In this document: piece by piece, positions 8,411-18,328 of the stretch | How positions within the stretch are numbered: position 1 is the stretch's first letter | Layout: the number at the start of each line of letters is the position of its first letter | Origin: Bacteroidales bacterium | Lineage (GTDB): Bacteria; Bacteroidota; Bacteroidia; Bacteroidales; UBA7960 | DNA length: 41,835 bases | Assembly: GCA_007118135.1 (NCBI GenBank) | Contig: SKSE01000023.1 | Coordinates: forward strand, 1-41,835 | Reading direction: 5' to 3' | Notes under the pieces: generated by a model | The model's input: only the letters and a program-made list of their open reading frames with translations | The model's database searches: none | Told to the model about the DNA's origin: nothing | Made by a program: the position numbers and the translations under genes

Positions 8411-8908
8411 TCAAGGATTGCGGGAAAATTCAATCACTTCAAGGTCTTTGATGTTTCTGCCATTGATGGTAAAACGCAACATAGTAATCACTTTATGAAA
8501 ACCACTTCTGCCTGCAGCTCCCGGGTTCATATGCAGGCAGTTATGTTTTTTATCATGCATTACTTTTAAAATATGAGAGTGGCCACTAATGAAAAGCTGT
8601 GGCGGTTGGGTTTGCATAATTTGTTTTACGGCTGGCGAATAATTGCCAGGATAACCGCCAATATGGGTAATCAAAACATCCACATCTTCACACCAAAACC
8701 TTAAAAACTCAGGAAATTCTATACGTATTGCTGTTCCGTCGATATTGCCATAAACACCTCTGAGTGGTTTTAGTTTTTTTAAAGAATCCACAGTTTGAAG
8801 ATTTCCAAAATCTCCTGCATGCCATATTTCATCACTATCTTTAAAAATTCTGCCCAGTTCAGGGTGCAGGTAACCGTGTGTATCTGAAAGAAGTCCTATT
8901 TTTCGCAT
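8411..8908 (-). CDS. YfcE/MJ0936-type metallophosphoesterase
   Basis: A 165-residue calcineurin-like phosphoesterase of the YfcE/MJ0936 group, which hydrolyses phosphodiesters with two metal ions. Metal ligands are visible in order: Asp9 and His11 (LSDTHG), Asp33 (HAGDFG), Asn55 (GNID), His82 (ITHIGG), and His110/His112 (ISGHSH). I use the ATG at 8906-8908; a TTG one codon earlier is possible. The gene converges with the propeller gene and diverges from hpt. The natural substrate is unknown. Confidence 0.92.
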   Translation of the reverse strand: MRKIGLLSDTHGYLHPELGRIFKDSDEIWHAGDFGNLQTVDSLKKLKPLRGVYGNIDGTAIRIEFPEFLRFWCEDVDVLITHIGGYPGNYSPAVKQIMQTQPPQLFISGHSHILKVMHDKKHNCLHMNPGAAGRSGFHKVITMLRFTINGRNIKDLEVIEFSRNP

Positions 8909-8980
8909 CAAAAAAAACCTTGAAAATATACCTTTTTTAATTTTTTGGTAAAAATAAGGCTTTAACCGCGTTCAATACAT

Positions 8981-8988
8981 TAATTTTG
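8981..8988 (+). promoter_or_regulatory. Putative -7 box for the hpt operon
   Basis: TAATTTTG matches the Bacteroidota -7 consensus TAnnTTTG and lies 28 bp before the hpt ATG. No clear -33 TTG is present at the right distance, so the assignment rests on the -7 element and position. Confidence 0.5.
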
Positions 8989-9016
8989 TATTTTAGCAGC
9001 TTATAAATTATTCATC

Positions 9017-9574
9017 ATGGGGTATACCGCAGCTGGAAAACATAAAATCAAGGTAAAAGATAAATTTTTTACTAAATATATTGATGCTGTTGATATACAT
9101 AAAGCTGTTCGGAAAATATCTGAGCAGATTTATGCTGAATTCAAAGACGAAATTCCATTGTTTTTATGTGTATTAAACGGTTCTTTCATGTTCTCAGCTG
9201 ATTTTATGAAAGAATATGATGGTGTGTGTGAAATCAGTTTCATAAAACTTTCTTCTTACAAAGGAACTCAAAGCACTGAAGAAGTGAAAACACTTATAGG
9301 TCTCACTGAAGAAATTAAGGGTCGGACAGTTATTATTTTAGAGGATATTATTGATAGTGGAATAACCGTAAACCATCTCCTTGAGGACCTTAATAAATAT
9401 GAGCCCGCTCATTTAAAAGTTGCTACCCTTTTGCTAAAACCCGAAGCACTAAGAACTGATGTAAAGCCTGATTATATCGGTATCGAAATCCCTAAAGATT
9501 TTATTGTCGGATATGGTTTGGATTATGATGGTTTTGGCAGAAATCTCTCTGATATTTATAAAATTATTGAATAA
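9017..9574 (+). CDS. hpt: Hypoxanthine phosphoribosyltransferase
   Basis: This purine-salvage enzyme transfers phosphoribose from PRPP to hypoxanthine or guanine. The 185-residue protein has the PRPP-binding motif VIILEDIIDSGIT (residues 105-117) with the expected acidic pair, plus FLCVLNGSFMFSADF and the late DFIVGYGLDYDGFGRN segment typical of HPRT. It is the first gene of a tight plus-strand operon with adk, obg and a PAP2 phosphatase; hpt-adk-obg is a common Bacteroidota order. Length is normal for the family. Confidence 0.96.
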   Translation: MGYTAAGKHKIKVKDKFFTKYIDAVDIHKAVRKISEQIYAEFKDEIPLFLCVLNGSFMFSADFMKEYDGVCEISFIKLSSYKGTQSTEEVKTLIGLTEEIKGRTVIILEDIIDSGITVNHLLEDLNKYEPAHLKVATLLLKPEALRTDVKPDYIGIEIPKDFIVGYGLDYDGFGRNLSDIYKIIE

Positions 9575-9608
9575 ATTTTACAGAAACAGCTCTGCAAAAT
9601 AACTCTTT

Positions 9609-10211
9609 ATGCTTAACCTGGTAATATTTGGACCTCCCGGTTGCGGAAAAGGAACGCAATCAGCGCGTATAGCAAAAAAATACGGGTTGATGCACCTTTC
9701 ATCAGGTGATCTATTGCGCACAGAAATTGAAAAGGGTTCTAAGCTTGGTATGCAGGTTAATCATTATATTGAGAGAGGGTTACTGGTTCCTGATGGTATT
9801 ATTTTGAGAAAAGTTTACAAAAATGCCATTGGATTAATAAATTCGGCAGGAATAATTTTTGATGGGTTTCCGCGAACTCTTATTCAGGCAGTAATGTTGG
9901 ATAGATTTCTGAAAAAAAAGAGCATCAAACTGAATATGGTAATACACATGCTCGTTGACCGGGGCGAATTATTCAGAAGATTAACAGGCCGTGCCGAGGA
10001 CTCAGGCAGAGTGGATGATACTGAGCAAATATTCAGGGTAAGAATGAGAGTGTATGAAAAACAGACTCACTGTCTTAAAGAATATTATTCGGATCAGAAA
10101 AAGATATTACAGGTTAGCGGGATGGCTCCGGTTGAAGATGTTTCTGCCAAAATTGCACATGCAATTGATCATTACCGTGAAAAAAACGAAGTGTTCTCAA
10201 ATGTTATTTAG
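9609..10211 (+). CDS. adk: Adenylate kinase
   Basis: Adk interconverts ATP + AMP and 2 ADP. The 200-residue protein has the P-loop GPPGCGKGT (residues 8-16), the AMP-site LSSGDLLR, DGFPRT (85-90), and the short-LID arrangement GRAEDSGRVDD, as in other Bacteroidota enzymes without the zinc LID. It lies 34 bp after hpt and 9 bp before obg. Its sequence is fairly divergent for such a conserved enzyme, but all key motifs are intact. Confidence 0.95.
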   Translation: MLNLVIFGPPGCGKGTQSARIAKKYGLMHLSSGDLLRTEIEKGSKLGMQVNHYIERGLLVPDGIILRKVYKNAIGLINSAGIIFDGFPRTLIQAVMLDRFLKKKSIKLNMVIHMLVDRGELFRRLTGRAEDSGRVDDTEQIFRVRMRVYEKQTHCLKEYYSDQKKILQVSGMAPVEDVSAKIAHAIDHYREKNEVFSNVI

Positions 10212-10220
10212 TTTTGGTTA

Positions 10221-11222
10221 ATGGCTTCAAATTTTGTTGATTACATAAAGATTAATTGTCGTTCAGGAAAAGGAGGTGCAGGATCAGTTCATTTTCTGCG
10301 TGCCAAGTATGTTCCCAAAGGAGGTCCTGACGGCGGAGATGGTGGTCGTGGTGGTCATGTTATTTTAAAGGGAAATAGTCATTTGTGGACATTGCTTCAC
10401 TTGCGCTACACACGTCATGTTATTGCTGAAGCCGGGCAACCCGGCAGAGGCCAGGGCAAAACCGGTGCGCAGGGAAAGGATATTACCATTGAAGTTCCGC
10501 TCGGTACAGTTGCCCGTAATGCCGAAACAGGTGAGTTAATGGCCGAGATTACAGAGCATGAACAGGAAGTGATTTTATTGGAAGGTGGTCGGGGTGGACT
10601 GGGAAACATCCACTTTAAAACGGCCACAAACCAAACACCAAGGTATGCTCAGCCCGGTGAAGATGAACAGGAAGCTTCTGTTATTATGGAGCTGAAAATA
10701 CTTGCTGATGTAGGACTTGTTGGATTTCCCAATGCAGGCAAGTCAACATTACTTTCGGTTGTTTCGGCAGCCAAACCCGAAATCGCAGACTATCCCTTTA
10801 CCACTCTTGTCCCTAACCTGGGTATGGTGCCCTATTATGATCAGAAATCATTTGTGATGGCGGATATTCCTGGTATCATAGAAGGTGCGCATGAAGGACG
10901 CGGTCTAGGTCATCGTTTTCTGCGGCATATTGAAAGAAACTCAGTACTGTTATTTCTTATTCCGGTTGATACTGATGATATAAAGAAAGAATATCAAATA
11001 TTACTGAGAGAATTGCAAATGTACAATCCTGAGCTTCTTGATAAACAAAGATTACTTGCAGTTTCAAAATGCGATTTGGCTGATGAAGAGTTACTGACTG
11101 AAATCGCTAAGGAACTTCCTGATCTGCCTTATGTTATGATTTCATCGCACACTCAGCAAGGTATTAAGGAATTGAAAGACGTGCTTTGGAAAACTCTTAA
11201 TGAAAATATTTATATAGATTAA
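10221..11222 (+). CDS. obgE: Obg-family GTPase
   Basis: Obg is a ribosome-associated GTPase needed for 50S assembly and growth control. The 333-residue protein has the glycine-rich Obg fold (residues 1-157: [23 protein letters not shown]) and then the G domain: G1 GFPNAGKST (168-176), G2 YPFTT, G3 DIPG, and a G4 reading SKCD where NKxD is usual. The C-terminal extension of some Obg proteins is absent. It sits between adk and the PAP2 gene with short gaps. Confidence 0.97.
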   Translation: MASNFVDYIKINCRSGKGGAGSVHFLRAKYVPKGGPDGGDGGRGGHVILKGNSHLWTLLHLRYTRHVIAEAGQPGRGQGKTGAQGKDITIEVPLGTVARNAETGELMAEITEHEQEVILLEGGRGGLGNIHFKTATNQTPRYAQPGEDEQEASVIMELKILADVGLVGFPNAGKSTLLSVVSAAKPEIADYPFTTLVPNLGMVPYYDQKSFVMADIPGIIEGAHEGRGLGHRFLRHIERNSVLLFLIPVDTDDIKKEYQILLRELQMYNPELLDKQRLLAVSKCDLADEELLTEIAKELPDLPYVMISSHTQQGIKELKDVLWKTLNENIYID

Positions 11223-11243
11223 TTATATTTACTTTATCATCGA

Positions 11244-11852
11244 ATGCTTGAATTCTTAATTGAACTTGATAAACAGGTTTTCCTGCTGCTGAATGGTTTG
11301 CACAGCTCTTGGCTCGATCCTTTAATGTTCTACGCAAGTAAAAAGTTCTTCTGGATACCTTTTTATTTAGTTCTTCTATGGTTGTTTTTCAAACATTACG
11401 GTTGGCAAACAACTTTAATAATTCTACTTTTTATCGTTGTCTTAATTACAATGAGTGATCAGATATCGGGCATTTTAAAAGAAACTACCCGCAGGCTAAG
11501 ACCGGTTCGGGATGAAGAACTGGAGGGTTTGGTACATTTTGTTAAGCGAAGAAGCGGGGGGCGTTACGGTTTTGTTTCATCTCATGCATCTAATTCCTTT
11601 GCACTTGCACTATTTGTTATTCATTTACTTAAATACAAAGTAAAATTTATTATCCCTGTTATGATAGGCTGGGCAAGCTTGAAATCATACAGCAGGATTT
11701 ATCTGGGAGCTCATTTTCCAGGTGATATAATTGGAGGAATACTTTTGGGTATTGTTTGTGCAGTTATAGTTGTAAAAGCCTGGGATTATTTTTATAAAAC
11801 TGACTCTGCTGATAATCTCCCCAAAGTACCTTTAAATCCCGATTTAAATTAA
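11244..11852 (+). CDS. PAP2-family membrane phosphatase
   Basis: A 202-residue integral membrane acid phosphatase of the PAP2 superfamily. The three motifs are present: K79-x6-RP (KETTRRLRP), SSH with His114, and SR-x5-H-x3-D (SRIYLGAHFPGD, His157 and Asp161). About five to six membrane helices are visible. Family members dephosphorylate undecaprenyl pyrophosphate or lipid phosphates; either is possible here. It is the last gene of the hpt-adk-obg operon. Its stop codon directly abuts the stop of the convergent gene at 11853. Confidence 0.9.
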   Translation: MLEFLIELDKQVFLLLNGLHSSWLDPLMFYASKKFFWIPFYLVLLWLFFKHYGWQTTLIILLFIVVLITMSDQISGILKETTRRLRPVRDEELEGLVHFVKRRSGGRYGFVSSHASNSFALALFVIHLLKYKVKFIIPVMIGWASLKSYSRIYLGAHFPGDIIGGILLGIVCAVIVVKAWDYFYKTDSADNLPKVPLNPDLN

Positions 11853-12314
11853 TCAGTAACCTGAAAACTTTGTTTCAGTCTTTTCAGGCATTACCTTGTA
11901 AATTGCCACATTGTTTACCGCCGGTGCATTGTAACTGAAGTCTTTTCCTGTATATTTACGCATAATAATATTTAATACTCTTACCTTTTCATCATAATCT
12001 TCAATAAATTCTACTTTCCCGGTTATAAGAACACTTTTATATTTCATGCCATAACTGCATGCAACCTGCTCATGCCTGTGAAACAACTTATGATCAGTAC
12101 TGAAAGTGACGCAAATATCAGGGTTATCATTTAAAACATCAATTTTCTTCCCAATAGGGGCCGAATGAAGAAAAACTATTCCATCTTCATATCCGAAATT
12201 GAAAGGTAAAACATAGGGTTTATTTTGCTGATCAATCATACCAATATAGCATACATCGCATTTGTCAATTACTTCAGCTGCTTTATCGGGGTCTGTATAA
12301 AGGGTATTGGCCAT
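11853..12314 (-). CDS. Pyridoxamine 5'-phosphate oxidase-like FMN split-barrel protein
   Basis: A 153-residue flavin split-barrel protein of the Pyridox_ox_2/NimA-like group. The core CDVCYIGMIDQQNKPYVLPFNFGYED, the IVFLHSAPIGKKIDVL strand-helix and VACSYGMKYKSVLITGKVE match the family. Members bind FMN, heme or F420 and several reduce nitro compounds, but the substrate cannot be told from sequence. It converges on the PAP2 gene with no bases between the two stop codons, so the 3' ends must overlap in transcription. Confidence 0.85.
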   Translation of the reverse strand: MANTLYTDPDKAAEVIDKCDVCYIGMIDQQNKPYVLPFNFGYEDGIVFLHSAPIGKKIDVLNDNPDICVTFSTDHKLFHRHEQVACSYGMKYKSVLITGKVEFIEDYDEKVRVLNIIMRKYTGKDFSYNAPAVNNVAIYKVMPEKTETKFSGY

Positions 12315-12396
12315 AATTTCTGGTCTTTGGAGTAAAAAGATAATTAAAAATTTAAATATTTAATCTGCTGCAATCTGAATATAGAAATACCTTAAT

Positions 12397-14496
12397 CTAA
12401 GATTCATTTCTAACAATGATGTTCAGATTAAGAAGTTCAGAAACCAGTTTTCTTGTTGTAACAGGTTTTGTAATATATGCATCAAAACCTTCTTTCAGAT
12501 ATTTTTCCTTATCACCTGCCATAGCATGCGCAGTAATTGCAATAACCGGCGGAAGTCTGTCATATCTTTTTCGAAGTTCTTTCATGGCGGTAACACCATC
12601 CATTACCGGCATCATTATATCCATAAGAACGACATCGTGAGTATCATAATTAAACACATCCAATGCTTCAATTCCGTTTTTTGCCATATCAACATTGCAA
12701 TCTGCTGCCTGTAACATTAAAGATATGACCTGAAGGTTCACATTTTTATCATCTACCAGCAGGATGTTAAGGCCCAGAGAAACTTCCCAGTCTTCATCCT
12801 CATCAAAATCATCTTCCGGGATATTAACTACAGATTTGGCAGTTGACTGTGACTCAAAAGTAAACCAGAAAGTACTTCCTTCTCCGGGTTTACTCTTAAC
12901 ACCTATATCACCTCCCATATAATTTATCAGATGCCTGCATATATAAAGCCCAAGTCCTGAGCCACCGGTTGAATTGTGCAAATTGTGGTCAAGTTGCTGG
13001 AATTTATTAAAAAGCCTTGCCTGATTTTCTTCGCTTATTCCAATACCGGTATCAGAAACTGAAACTATAATATTCTTTGGATTTGATGGGTCGGGCAGCT
13101 TCACTTCAATTTTGATCTTACCATTGTCGGTAAACTTAATGGAATTGTTTAGAAGATTCATGATAACCTGTTCGAGCCTGAGTTTATCTGCAACCAAAAT
13201 TTCAGGAACACTTGTATCAATTTCTACTTCAAGTACACTGTTTTTATTAATGAGTTCCGGTTGGTTTAATATTTTTATATTGTTTATCATCGTATGCAGG
13301 CTGAAAGGCTCATATCTGAGTTCAATTTCACCTGCTTCAATTTTTGCAATATCAAGAATATCGTTGATAAGGCGAAGTAAAACTTTTGAAGATTCATTGA
13401 TGATGTGCAGATAGTCTGCCTGCTGCGGGTCAAGGTCGGTGGTTGAAAGTATTTCGCTCATGCCAATTATACCTGTTACCGGAGTGCGGATTTCATGACT
13501 CATATTGGCAAGAAACAGGTTTTTTGATTCAGAAGCCTTTTGAGCTATTTCAGCTTCCTTAATTATGGCTAAAGTTTTCTTATGCTCACTTATGTCTTTG
13601 CAAATAAATAAAACCTGATCTTTGTTTCGGAATCTTAATTTACGGGCTAAAGCATTAAAACATCCTGGAACTTTGTTTTTGCCCGAAATCAGCAAATCAT
13701 CAAAAAAAATAATTTCATTGCTAAAGTCACTCAGGGTTTTATTTAGAAAATCTTCGTTTTCAGGCGGTATTATATTTGAAAACCATAGGTTTAATAACTC
13801 CGGCTTTTCATAACCAAATAAATTTGAAATTGCCTGATTTGTATAAGAAAAAACCTGTTTATCATAATCTGCAATAATAACTCCATCGTTAATATTTTCA
13901 CAGATTAATTGAAATAACTTGTACGAACTTTCATTTTCTTTTTCCAGCTCCGATATCTCAATTTTATTTTTCCAAAGTTCACGGGTGAGTTTTTTTTGAA
14001 CTTTTTCGGAGTCAGATTCAAGGTCCTGAGTATCTGTTTGTGAATAATTTTGACTTTCAGTATATGAATGATGATTATTTCGAACACCTGACGAATGGAA
14101 ATGCTCAATATACCAATGATCATTTTCTTTTTTCCATAAAATGGTCAGCTTCAAATTATTAAAACAATCTTCATGAGCTTCCTTATCATCCGGTTTATCA
14201 AATTCAAAGCTACTAATTGTCAAGGCTGAATCAGCAGAAAATGCCCTGGTATTACGGAAATTTTCATCAAATCGGGTTTGTTGATGAATCTGACTGATAT
14301 CGTTATTTATTTGTTGAATAACCTGCTCAACTCCAAGGATAGTTTTACATTTTAAAGAACCAAAACCAATAGTGTTATCAGTAAAAAATGACACCAGATC
14401 ATTGGAATTTTTACTTCTCAGAAAGGTATCCAGAAACAAATCATACTTTTCGTTGATTTCACGGGCTATTGCATCAGGGTCAAAGTATTCCCACAT
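12397..14496 (-). CDS. Hybrid histidine kinase with NTF2/SnoaL-like N-terminal domain
   Basis: A 699-residue soluble hybrid sensor kinase. Residues 1-140 look like an NTF2/SnoaL-type cone fold (SNDLVSFFTDNTIGFGS to LKLTILWKKENDHWYIEHFH), an uncommon sensor module. A coiled linker (150-190) and a PAS domain (about 193-305) follow. The HisKA domain has His334 (NMSHEIRTP) and the HATPase has N-box Asn450/451, DTGIG (482-486) and GGSGLGLYI. The C-terminal receiver has phospho-acceptor Asp626 (VVLMDIMMPVMDG), ITAHAMAG and the KP pair at 677-678. No membrane segment is present. No dedicated output gene adjoins it, so the phosphate probably passes to an HPt protein encoded elsewhere. Confidence 0.9.
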   Translation of the reverse strand: MWEYFDPDAIAREINEKYDLFLDTFLRSKNSNDLVSFFTDNTIGFGSLKCKTILGVEQVIQQINNDISQIHQQTRFDENFRNTRAFSADSALTISSFEFDKPDDKEAHEDCFNNLKLTILWKKENDHWYIEHFHSSGVRNNHHSYTESQNYSQTDTQDLESDSEKVQKKLTRELWKNKIEISELEKENESSYKLFQLICENINDGVIIADYDKQVFSYTNQAISNLFGYEKPELLNLWFSNIIPPENEDFLNKTLSDFSNEIIFFDDLLISGKNKVPGCFNALARKLRFRNKDQVLFICKDISEHKKTLAIIKEAEIAQKASESKNLFLANMSHEIRTPVTGIIGMSEILSTTDLDPQQADYLHIINESSKVLLRLINDILDIAKIEAGEIELRYEPFSLHTMINNIKILNQPELINKNSVLEVEIDTSVPEILVADKLRLEQVIMNLLNNSIKFTDNGKIKIEVKLPDPSNPKNIIVSVSDTGIGISEENQARLFNKFQQLDHNLHNSTGGSGLGLYICRHLINYMGGDIGVKSKPGEGSTFWFTFESQSTAKSVVNIPEDDFDEDEDWEVSLGLNILLVDDKNVNLQVISLMLQAADCNVDMAKNGIEALDVFNYDTHDVVLMDIMMPVMDGVTAMKELRKRYDRLPPVIAITAHAMAGDKEKYLKEGFDAYITKPVTTRKLVSELLNLNIIVRNES

Positions 14497-14739
14497 ACCA
14501 GAAAGATTTTTGGTGCTTTCCAGGCTTATTCAATTTTTAAAAATAATGACCTGTTCAGCTACTGTTTTTTCCCTTTAAACAATAAATATTCTTATTGCCT
14601 TTATCAGTTTGCAATAATAATGAATTTTATTTAATGTTTTAATTTTTCGTTTATGGGCAGTGTATTATCATAGTTTCAGGATGAACCAACAACTTATTGT
14701 AAAATAAAAGAATTCTTACAAAAGATTAGAAGGCCTTAA

Positions 14740-16665
14740 TTACTCTCGTTCTCTCCATTTCATTTTTCTATTCTCGGATTCCAATACTACTTTTTTATTG
14801 TCAAGCAGCCACTGAATTACTTTAATGATTTTATTTTCGGTAATATTTGATGGAATTTTGCTGATAATTTCCTGCATATTCATTTGTTTCTGTTGCAGTA
14901 ATGGTTTTACAATGGCAATTACATTGTCAAATTCAAGTTTGCTGAGATTGAGTTTGTTTCTTTCTATACAGATATCGCATACTCCGCAACGAGGAGCGTC
15001 TGATTCACCAAAATAGTCAAGTAATATAATACTCCTGCACCGGTTTTCAGACTCCACATAATCCTTCATTGCTTTAATGCGTTTTCCGGCATACTTCTTT
15101 CTATCGGCATAGTTTTCAGCAGAAATATTGATATCACGTAGCTCTGTACGGCCAATAATAAAAGTTAACTGTGGCTCTTTATTTTGCGGTATATAATGAA
15201 TAACATTCATCTTATGGAGATTCCATAATGCGCTGCGAACTTTATCATTGCTCAGTTTTGAACGGGTTTCAATATCATTCTCATCAATTTTAGTGAATTC
15301 AGAAAAAAGCCCAGTGTATGATCTTAAAATTATCTTCAATAATTGATCATAGGCAGGGTTGGCTACCATAAATCTGTAAAGTTCTTCTTTATTGAGAAGT
15401 ATTAGGATTCGTGAAGGATTTATTAAAGCTTCTGATAAAAAAATGTATCCTTCTTTTTCCAGTATTTTAAGCGCATTAAAAACCTTGAACCTGTCGAGTT
15501 TGTAATGATTACAGAAATCACTCAAAACAAAATCAAAACTTTTATCTTTCCCGCTTCCTATGGCAAGCTGAAAATAGTTTCCCAGGGCATTATAAACATT
15601 TTTAATGAAATCAAGTGGGGGATATGAAAGCTCGAAAAAATGGTCAAGATCAATGGTGTCTGATTTGTTGTATAGCAATACTGCATAGGCTTTTTTTTCA
15701 TCCCTTCCGGCCCTTCCCGCTTCCTGAAAATAAGCTTCCGGACTATCGGGTAAATCCATATGAACCACAAATCTGACATTGGGTTTGTCGATACCCATTC
15801 CAAAAGCATTGGTCGATACTATAACACGGCGCTTCTCCTGAATCCACGCTTCCTGTTTTATATCTCTTATACCGGAATCAAGACCTGCATGGTAAAAATC
15901 GGCGGAGATATTGTTTTTAACCAAAAATTCAGATATTTCTTTAGTCCTTCGCCTGTTTCGAACATATATTATTCCTGTACCCGGCACCTTCCGGCAAATG
16001 TTAACAAGACGGTTAAGTTTATTTTCTTCATTGATAACAGCATATACCAGGTTCTTTCGTTCGAAACTTTTCCTGAAAACCTTGCCATTATTAAATTCCA
16101 ACTTATTGCAAATATCTTTTATTACGTCAGTGGTTGCTGTTGCAGTAAGAGCCAGAAATGGAATATTCTTTAAAAATTCCCGTATTTCCGAAATTTTCAG
16201 ATAAGGTGGTCTGAAATCATATCCCCATTGCGAAATACAGTGCACCTCATCAATGGCTACAAGGTTTACTTTCATTTTGGGAAGTCTGGAACGAATGATA
16301 TCCGTTGTCAGTCTTTCAGGTGAAAGGTATAGGAATTTTATGTTGCCATAAACGCAATTATCAATTGCCATATCTATCTCCGATTTGCTTAAACCTGAAT
16401 AAATTGCTACTGCTTTTATTCCGCGCTTATTCAAATTGCTTACCTGATCTTTCATAAGCGCAATGAGGGGAGAAACAACGATACATACGCCTTCCCGTGC
16501 CATTGCCGGTACCTGAAAACAAATAGACTTACCACCTCCGGTGGGTAGTAATGCAAGTGTGTCATTTCCATCCAGAACAGATTGGATGATCTCTTCCTGC
16601 ATGGGTCTGAAAGAAGAATATCCCCAGTATTTCAAAAGTATTTGCCTGGGTTCTGATAATGACAT
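14740..16665 (-). CDS. recQ: ATP-dependent DNA helicase, RecQ family
   Basis: RecQ is a 3'-5' helicase acting in recombination and fork repair. The 641-residue protein has motif 0 (SSFRPMQEEII), Walker A LLPTGGGKS with Lys46, Walker B in VAIDEVHCISQWGYDF, motif III ALTATAT, motif V VIVSTNAFGMGIDKPNVRFV and motif VI QEAGRAGRD. The RQC zinc cysteines are in CRSIILLDYFGE and CGVCDIC. There is no recognisable HRDC domain, as in other short RecQ proteins of this phylum. It lies upstream of the hybrid kinase on the same strand with a 243-bp gap, so co-transcription is uncertain. Confidence 0.95.
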   Translation of the reverse strand: MSLSEPRQILLKYWGYSSFRPMQEEIIQSVLDGNDTLALLPTGGGKSICFQVPAMAREGVCIVVSPLIALMKDQVSNLNKRGIKAVAIYSGLSKSEIDMAIDNCVYGNIKFLYLSPERLTTDIIRSRLPKMKVNLVAIDEVHCISQWGYDFRPPYLKISEIREFLKNIPFLALTATATTDVIKDICNKLEFNNGKVFRKSFERKNLVYAVINEENKLNRLVNICRKVPGTGIIYVRNRRRTKEISEFLVKNNISADFYHAGLDSGIRDIKQEAWIQEKRRVIVSTNAFGMGIDKPNVRFVVHMDLPDSPEAYFQEAGRAGRDEKKAYAVLLYNKSDTIDLDHFFELSYPPLDFIKNVYNALGNYFQLAIGSGKDKSFDFVLSDFCNHYKLDRFKVFNALKILEKEGYIFLSEALINPSRILILLNKEELYRFMVANPAYDQLLKIILRSYTGLFSEFTKIDENDIETRSKLSNDKVRSALWNLHKMNVIHYIPQNKEPQLTFIIGRTELRDINISAENYADRKKYAGKRIKAMKDYVESENRCRSIILLDYFGESDAPRCGVCDICIERNKLNLSKLEFDNVIAIVKPLLQQKQMNMQEIISKIPSNITENKIIKVIQWLLDNKKVVLESENRKMKWRERE

Positions 16666-16773
16666 AATTTAGTTTTTTTAACCTGATTATCTTAGTCCGG
16701 ATCCTTTATAAAACCGAAAAATAAGGATTTTTTCCTTTATTTTTACAGAAAATCACAGGTTTAGATATTAATC

Positions 16774-18285
16774 ATGAAAGATAAAAGCCGGATAACCTTT
16801 CTCCTTTCTTCTTTTTTGCTTATTAAGGCTGTATTATTAATCACTGGTTCAAATTCGGCGGTTTCCATGCCTCCTTTCCAGGATAATCCGGAATTTAATT
16901 TTTTACAAGCTGTTAGCGAAGGTAACCTTAGTGAAACTGAAAGATATTTAGATGATGAAGTTGATCCTGATGCTGCTGATTTTTTTGGTGTTACCGGTCT
17001 TATGCTTGCCGCAATTAACGGGCATACCGAAATAATGGATCTCTTAATTCAATATAATGCTGATGTAAATCGGACTGATAATGATGGAATGACAGCTTTA
17101 TTGTATGCCTTGCTTTATTCAAATGATGAAATTGTTTACCGCCTGTTTCCATTGATTGATGAAATTGACCATCAGAATGAAGAAGGTTTTACTGCCCTCA
17201 TGTTTATTTCACAAACTGATAATATTTCATTTGCACAATACGCAGTTTATAGGGGTGCAAATGTAAATCATACAAATCGTTTGGGAATATCACCGATTAT
17301 GTATGCATCTGCTTTTGGTAATTTTTTCGTGGTTGATTTTTTGCATTTTCATGGTGCCAATATGGATCATCAGTCCGATGATGGCTCAGCAGCTATTCAT
17401 ATGGCAGCTTATTACGGGCATGAAGAAGTTATGGGTCTCTTACTCGAAATGGGTACTGATATAAATATGCTGGATAGTCGTGGCAATACTCCTTTAATAT
17501 ATGCTGTAATGGCTCGTAATCCGGTTGCAGTATGGTATCTGATGGAAAGTGGTGCAAATCCTGAAATTGTTAATAATTTTGACTTTACAGCACTTTCTAT
17601 TGCCATTTCAAGAGAGAATACAGGGATTGTTGAACTATTAACATCATATGATTTTATTGAACCAGATCCTTCTGAAAAGAGAAATACGGTTTTGGCAAGG
17701 GCATATTATTCGGGAAACTCTGAAATAGTAAATCTACTCAAAGGGTTTTCCGGCACTAATCCTAAGGGGTTATATTTTTCAGAACTTTCAGGTGCAGCAA
17801 AAACTGAATTTAACAGTAATGAAATGATGTATGGCATTGCTGCCAGAATCTTCGAAGCAAGATATAAAATATTGACAACTGCTTCTTTTTCAATGCGGAT
17901 AAATGAGCGCCCTGTTCAGGTTTATCAAAATCCTGAATTGATTTTCCAGTTTCAGGAATCCCGAATGATTTGGTCACTTGGCTTACAACGCGAACTTTTT
18001 TCTCTCCCGGTAAGACGGGCTGAATTTAATTTATATCTGGGTTTTAAAACACTTTATTCGCGAGGCTCATATAGTGGTACATCCATAGGTCCACCTTCAG
18101 GATTCAATATAGCACCTTTAATTGATCTTAATTACAGATATAAGGATTTTTCTGTTTCAGGAAGTTATTATTTTTATAGGACAGGGCAAACCGATATTCC
18201 GCCAAATCGTTTTCAAGTAGGAATACAATATCATTTTCAATTGTTTAAAACCAGAGGAATGCAGTTCAGACCCATTATCAGATAA
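16774..18285 (+). CDS. Secreted ankyrin-repeat protein with C-terminal beta-barrel-like region
   Basis: The 503-residue product starts with a hydrophobic signal (LLSSFLLIKAVLLITGSNSA). Residues 45-320 are ankyrin repeats with units such as GVTGLMLAAINGHTEIMDLL, GSAAIHMAAYYGHEEVMGLL and GNTPLIYAVMARNPVAVWYL. From about residue 345 the sequence changes to alternating hydrophobic/polar strands with aromatic residues (RMIWSLGLQRELF, AEFNLYLGFKTLY, FSVSGSYYFYRTG, RFQVGIQYHFQLF), as in small outer-membrane barrels. A periplasmic ankyrin domain anchored by an outer-membrane barrel is the simplest reading, but the barrel is inferred from pattern only. A lipoprotein gene follows 43 bp downstream. Confidence 0.8.
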   Translation: MKDKSRITFLLSSFLLIKAVLLITGSNSAVSMPPFQDNPEFNFLQAVSEGNLSETERYLDDEVDPDAADFFGVTGLMLAAINGHTEIMDLLIQYNADVNRTDNDGMTALLYALLYSNDEIVYRLFPLIDEIDHQNEEGFTALMFISQTDNISFAQYAVYRGANVNHTNRLGISPIMYASAFGNFFVVDFLHFHGANMDHQSDDGSAAIHMAAYYGHEEVMGLLLEMGTDINMLDSRGNTPLIYAVMARNPVAVWYLMESGANPEIVNNFDFTALSIAISRENTGIVELLTSYDFIEPDPSEKRNTVLARAYYSGNSEIVNLLKGFSGTNPKGLYFSELSGAAKTEFNSNEMMYGIAARIFEARYKILTTASFSMRINERPVQVYQNPELIFQFQESRMIWSLGLQRELFSLPVRRAEFNLYLGFKTLYSRGSYSGTSIGPPSGFNIAPLIDLNYRYKDFSVSGSYYFYRTGQTDIPPNRFQVGIQYHFQLFKTRGMQFRPIIR

Positions 18286-18328
18286 AACTGACGATTTCGT
18301 AATTTATTTAGCTTGATTTAAACTGGGT

